Origin: G965230615 sp965230615
GTDB lineage: Bacteria > Pseudomonadota > Gammaproteobacteria > HTCC5015
Reading direction: 5' to 3'
DNA: 64,000 bases
Assembly (NCBI GenBank): GCA_965230615.1
Contig: OZ246012.1
Coordinates: 744,001-808,000 of the forward strand
This document shows positions 63,001 through 64,000 of this stretch, piece by piece. The position numbers and the translations under genes are program-made. The notes beneath the pieces are model-generated. The model was not told where the DNA came from. It worked only from the letters and a program-made list of their open reading frames with translations, and searched no databases. Each line of letters begins with the position of its first letter. Positions within the stretch are counted from its first letter, which is position 1.

Positions 63001-64000
63001 GAGTGTCAGGCGTCTGGCTAACAAACCAGGCTCTGAAGTAATACGTGGCCTGGAATTAACGTAAATAGGAATGGTTTGCTCGGTAAACTCACCCTGCAAA
63101 TCAGTATATCGCACTGTTATATCAACGGTTTCACCGGCTTGGTCTGCTCTGGGGCGCCAAGTAATATTATCGCCTTCGAGTGAGAAACTGGCATTCACCG
63201 GCCCGCTAATAATTTCATTAATCAAGTAATCGCCAACATCAGGGTCAAAGCCTGCAATAGTAATGGTATTAACTTCTCCTGCATTCGCAATCAGCTCTGG
63301 ATCAACAATAATTTGTGGTGGCTCATTGACATCCAATACTTGCACGCTGAATATTTGCTGATCCGACTGGCCACTCTCATCGCTGACTGACACGCTAAAT
63401 AAAGGTACCCGGGCAAGATTATTCTGCTCGGTACACTCTGCAATTAAGGTTGCTGTAGACCCTTCGCTTATTTGAGGGTCAACCACAGCTTGCAAGGTAG
63501 TATATTGTGCAGGATCGAGATCAGCGGCGATAACAACATCAAAAACCTCGCCTGGCGAGAGTACGGGAATGCTTGCTGTTGGCAATATTAAATCTTCGGT
63601 AAACACACCTTCAGCATCAAAGTTACCTGCTATCAGTTCAATACTGGTTGCTTCCGCTGTGGCAACCGCGCCACGGTTAATCACACTGGCAGTGATCTCA
63701 CCTTGTGCGTACGATAGTGAACTGATCGTCAGATCTGCTGCTGGTGCCTGCTGGATAAAGCTTGCACGCATATTGATATTATTTTGCGAGCCCGCATAGA
63801 AACCAATTCGGCCTTTCGGAAAAGTTGCATCCTCAAAGGCAATCACATCAACCATCTCACCAGTATCGTTATTCAACACATGGATGCTGGACTTGCCGCC
63901 GCGGGTGTCGAGATAAAAACGATAATCAACACCGGGCACCCAACGAAAAGGTCGTCTACGAAAAAAAGTCTCACCATTATCGTCACTACCATCAGCATTA
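56968..64000 (-). CDS. Giant RHS/YD-repeat protein with Ig-like repeats (5' end beyond window)
   Basis: At least 2,343 residues are visible and the frame stays open at the right edge. Order from the N-terminal side: a lectin/laminin-G-like segment (GVDYRFYLDTRGGKSSIHVL), a CARDB-like stretch (LTISSLSYAQGEITASVINR), and about eight cadherin/He_PIG-type Ig repeats, each with a WTP or WQP core and a DxDxDxLxY calcium-like motif (VEAVDDDGDDLSYVF). The RHS entry domain follows (IRLTRSYDSRRKDEQLDFGYGW begins near 60840). Dozens of YD repeats run from about 60.3 to 57.4 kb. The RHS core ends in YYLRARYYNQNVGRLTQMD and YLYANADPANFIDPSGN. Such proteins are exported and deliver C-terminal toxins. The frame ends 46 residues after DPSG by a shift. 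Confidence 0.88.
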   Translation of the reverse strand, partial: NADGSDDNGETFFRRRPFRWVPGVDYRFYLDTRGGKSSIHVLNNDTGEMVDVIAFEDATFPKGRIGFYAGSQNNINMRASFIQQAPAADLTISSLSYAQGEITASVINRGAVATAEATSIELIAGNFDAEGVFTEDLILPTASIPVLSPGEVFDVVIAADLDPAQYTTLQAVVDPQISEGSTATLIAECTEQNNLARVPLFSVSVSDESGQSDQQIFSVQVLDVNEPPQIIVDPELIANAGEVNTITIAGFDPDVGDYLINEIISGPVNASFSLEGDNITWRPRADQAGETVDITVRYTDLQGEFTEQTIPIYVNSRPRITSEPGLLARRLTLYEYQVEAVDDDGDDLSYVFVERPSRMSLNSTTGFLSWQPVNTFNSQDVIFRVIDEHGAYDEQDYDLAILNGGQNNVAPVLDANTPPLTATPLEVYQYTFTAEDPDGYEMLFKLLEAPPNMTIDEDTGQIWWSPPYTTQINHPVIVQVHDQSGGYDTFSYVIRLTGSSGVFPEIISVPPTQANPGEPYEYQVIAVDADSDVLRYALEQSPAAMTISDSGLIRWTPANSQFDPRRVSVNVTDELGNQTAQSYTINLQRNLPPQISSTPNTRFESGVVYFYQVIADDPENDSLQFTADSVAAGVTIDANTGLISWLPDATIQSTEITVTVTDTFGNATLQRYIVSRENNHTPIINSVPEQQVKFGETYTYQVLASDEDNDPLTYTVEPADITVSADGLVSWTPASLSDSALITVRAADPSGSYSEQTFSVSVLANNVPEIVSLPGAFAVSGLQYTYPVLATDIDGDTLEYQLTRAPAAMSIDSISGRITWTPTLADQGIVPVVVLVSDGLSFTEQTYSITVADQAPELALNISVDPMFSDEGTAISAQVGVINAVSETTLSATVDGVAVDLDEQNRIAIVSSGIGEHTIEVTGNDGRGNVVSQAFYYVRDPLDDDQPVAIINLPEELQKVTEPVVVSGTATDSRLLSYSVKYRRKGLSEYTEFNNSTSSVTEGELAVFDPSRLLNGVYDILLEVTDVNGNMQTDSRTVSVDGDLKVGNFSFSVVDMEVPLAGIPIRLTRSYDSRRKDEQLDFGYGWSVDYQDVRVEESRVPGQRWQQVIGSTGGIVPVPTFCTEPVGGAPTVTVILPDGDQEEFSMQASPRCNVIETLTVNLEFTPVGNTQSTLEIIGDRTAHLDTSLGMLVDTSTFSQAVNPNRYRLTTQAGFVYELNQSFGIEQVITPNGHTVTYTDDGIFHSGGKSITFERDHVGRIDRVIDPAGNDINYVYDAADDLINVIDQTDDTVTYVYNNEHALIDILDPLNRLLIKNIYDDVTGQLIAQEDNQGRRTEFDHDVLGRQSVLTDRDGRTTVLDYDSWGNVMREIKAARNIIYNTDIQTDFAYDTNNNEIYSAVGGADYANTMEYDSNNNQQWSRNALGQTILFEDYNSLGQEGRVLDERGHAHDMVYDSAGNLVSITGPEHIDPQTGELTRRVAMNVINPVRGLVDSATDMNGNVTHFTYYETGHPWQDQKHTESTALSGTTTFTYDDNLNVKTETRQRTVNGVVTEETLSYDYDSKNRLTMTTYPDGSYTEIEYDEVGNMVGERNRYGEWTEIDYDLYGRVIATLYPDGSQTSNTYTAEGKLATTTDQNGHVTRHEYDDFGRLWRVHFEPGNGEPATFTETQYTPQGWVQFEWDENRNLTEYTYDFAGRRRSVIRHGEGASFTHSFDYYENGELRSETDALSHTTTYILNELDQRVETQFHNGTTIQAQFDALGTRIREIDQNLRAKRLDYDDLGRLIGVQPEVTINNEAVPLTTYEYDETGNKIAQIDANLNRTEWTYDYFGRVTSRTLPMLQQETTVYDDNARTITHTDFNQQVSTTQRDNMDRIARVDYHDGQFEIFNYWPDGQVQTVETQDGITSYNYYAKGQLQNETRPDGTVMAYQYDAVGNRTQVSVTRDNVTSTTDYTFDDFNRLKTVNDNNGETVYSYDAVGNLDTVTYPNGLITDYDYNSVNQLTRVETRNSQGDVLGGYTYTLEDSGRRDLITEDNGRITDYDYDNLYRLTDEVVTDAANGNYTANYQYDWVGNRTFKTIDGVQTGYSYNNNDWLELAGNTVYGYDDNGNTISEAENGNVTNYHYDAKNKMRSVDVNDAVLAEYTYNYKGIRTSKITSGNTTHYVIDENRDYAQVLREVVDGQIAVSYSYGHDLIAQERDNDIAFYHYDGLGSTRRLSDAAGVFTSHYNYEAFGEILNQTGSIQNNYLFAGEQLDPSLNQYYLRARYYNQNVGRLTQMDTFLGIANDPITLHKYLYANADPANFIDPSGNVAIGELVSALRIQSNLGAQAVSRHRNFRWQAGYW

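Overview
The window reads as the chromosome of a motile, respiring gammaproteobacterium with moderate GC content. The evidence is a FlrA/FlrBC (FleQ/FleSR-type) sigma-54 flagellar hierarchy, a single flagellin gene with a consensus sigma-28 promoter, a cbb3 oxidase cluster with FNR boxes, and outer-membrane ring genes (flgH, flgI). Gene order and protein character resemble marine Cellvibrionales/Spongiibacterales-type bacteria; this lineage guess is inference. No tRNA, rRNA or CRISPR array was seen.

Layout. (1) 1-24.3 kb is a flagellar locus. On the minus strand lie fliF (3' end cut by the window edge), fliE, flrC, flrB, flrA, fliT-like, fliS, fliD, flaG, fliC, and the run flgB-flgL (transcribed from 21.6 kb down to 11.3 kb). 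On the plus strand lie flgA, flgM, flgN and a YcgR-like PilZ gene. Four sigma-54 promoters (flrBC, fliD, flgB, flgA) and two sigma-28 promoters (fliC, flgM) can be read directly, so the transcriptional cascade is visible. (2) 24.4-28.0 kb holds a NatAB-type ABC exporter and a secreted TAP-like alpha/beta hydrolase. (3) 28.2-35.0 kb holds a three-gene SMC complex of the JetABC/MksFEB kind without the JetD nuclease gene, followed by two small proteins. An 829-base, palindrome-rich intergenic region lies upstream of it. (4) 35.8-44.9 kb is a metabolic/stress group: a secreted SnoaL-like protein, a LysR regulator divergent from an aldehyde dehydrogenase-SDR pair, an exported catalase-peroxidase, an extended SDR and an AraC regulator. 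(5) 44.9-53.7 kb is the cbb3 oxidase operon on the minus strand: a DUF6868-like gene, ccoN, ccoO, ccoQ, ccoP, a small membrane protein, ccoG, a short ccoH, ccoI, ccoS and a SafE/TauE-like gene. It diverges from hemN and an FNR-type regulator (53.9-56.2 kb). The shared intergenic region holds two FNR boxes, one suitably placed for each direction. (6) 56.2-64.0 kb carries a giant RHS/YD-repeat protein running off the window's right edge. Its NucA/NucB-type DNase C-terminus is put out of frame by one base, and just beyond it lies a decayed IS3-family orfA remnant where an immunity gene would be expected.

The most notable observations are the frameshifted RHS-NucA/NucB module beside the IS remnant, the nuclease-less JetABC operon with stacked palindromes at its promoter side, a FlrA without its N-terminal receiver-like domain, and two DnaA-box matches upstream of flrA.
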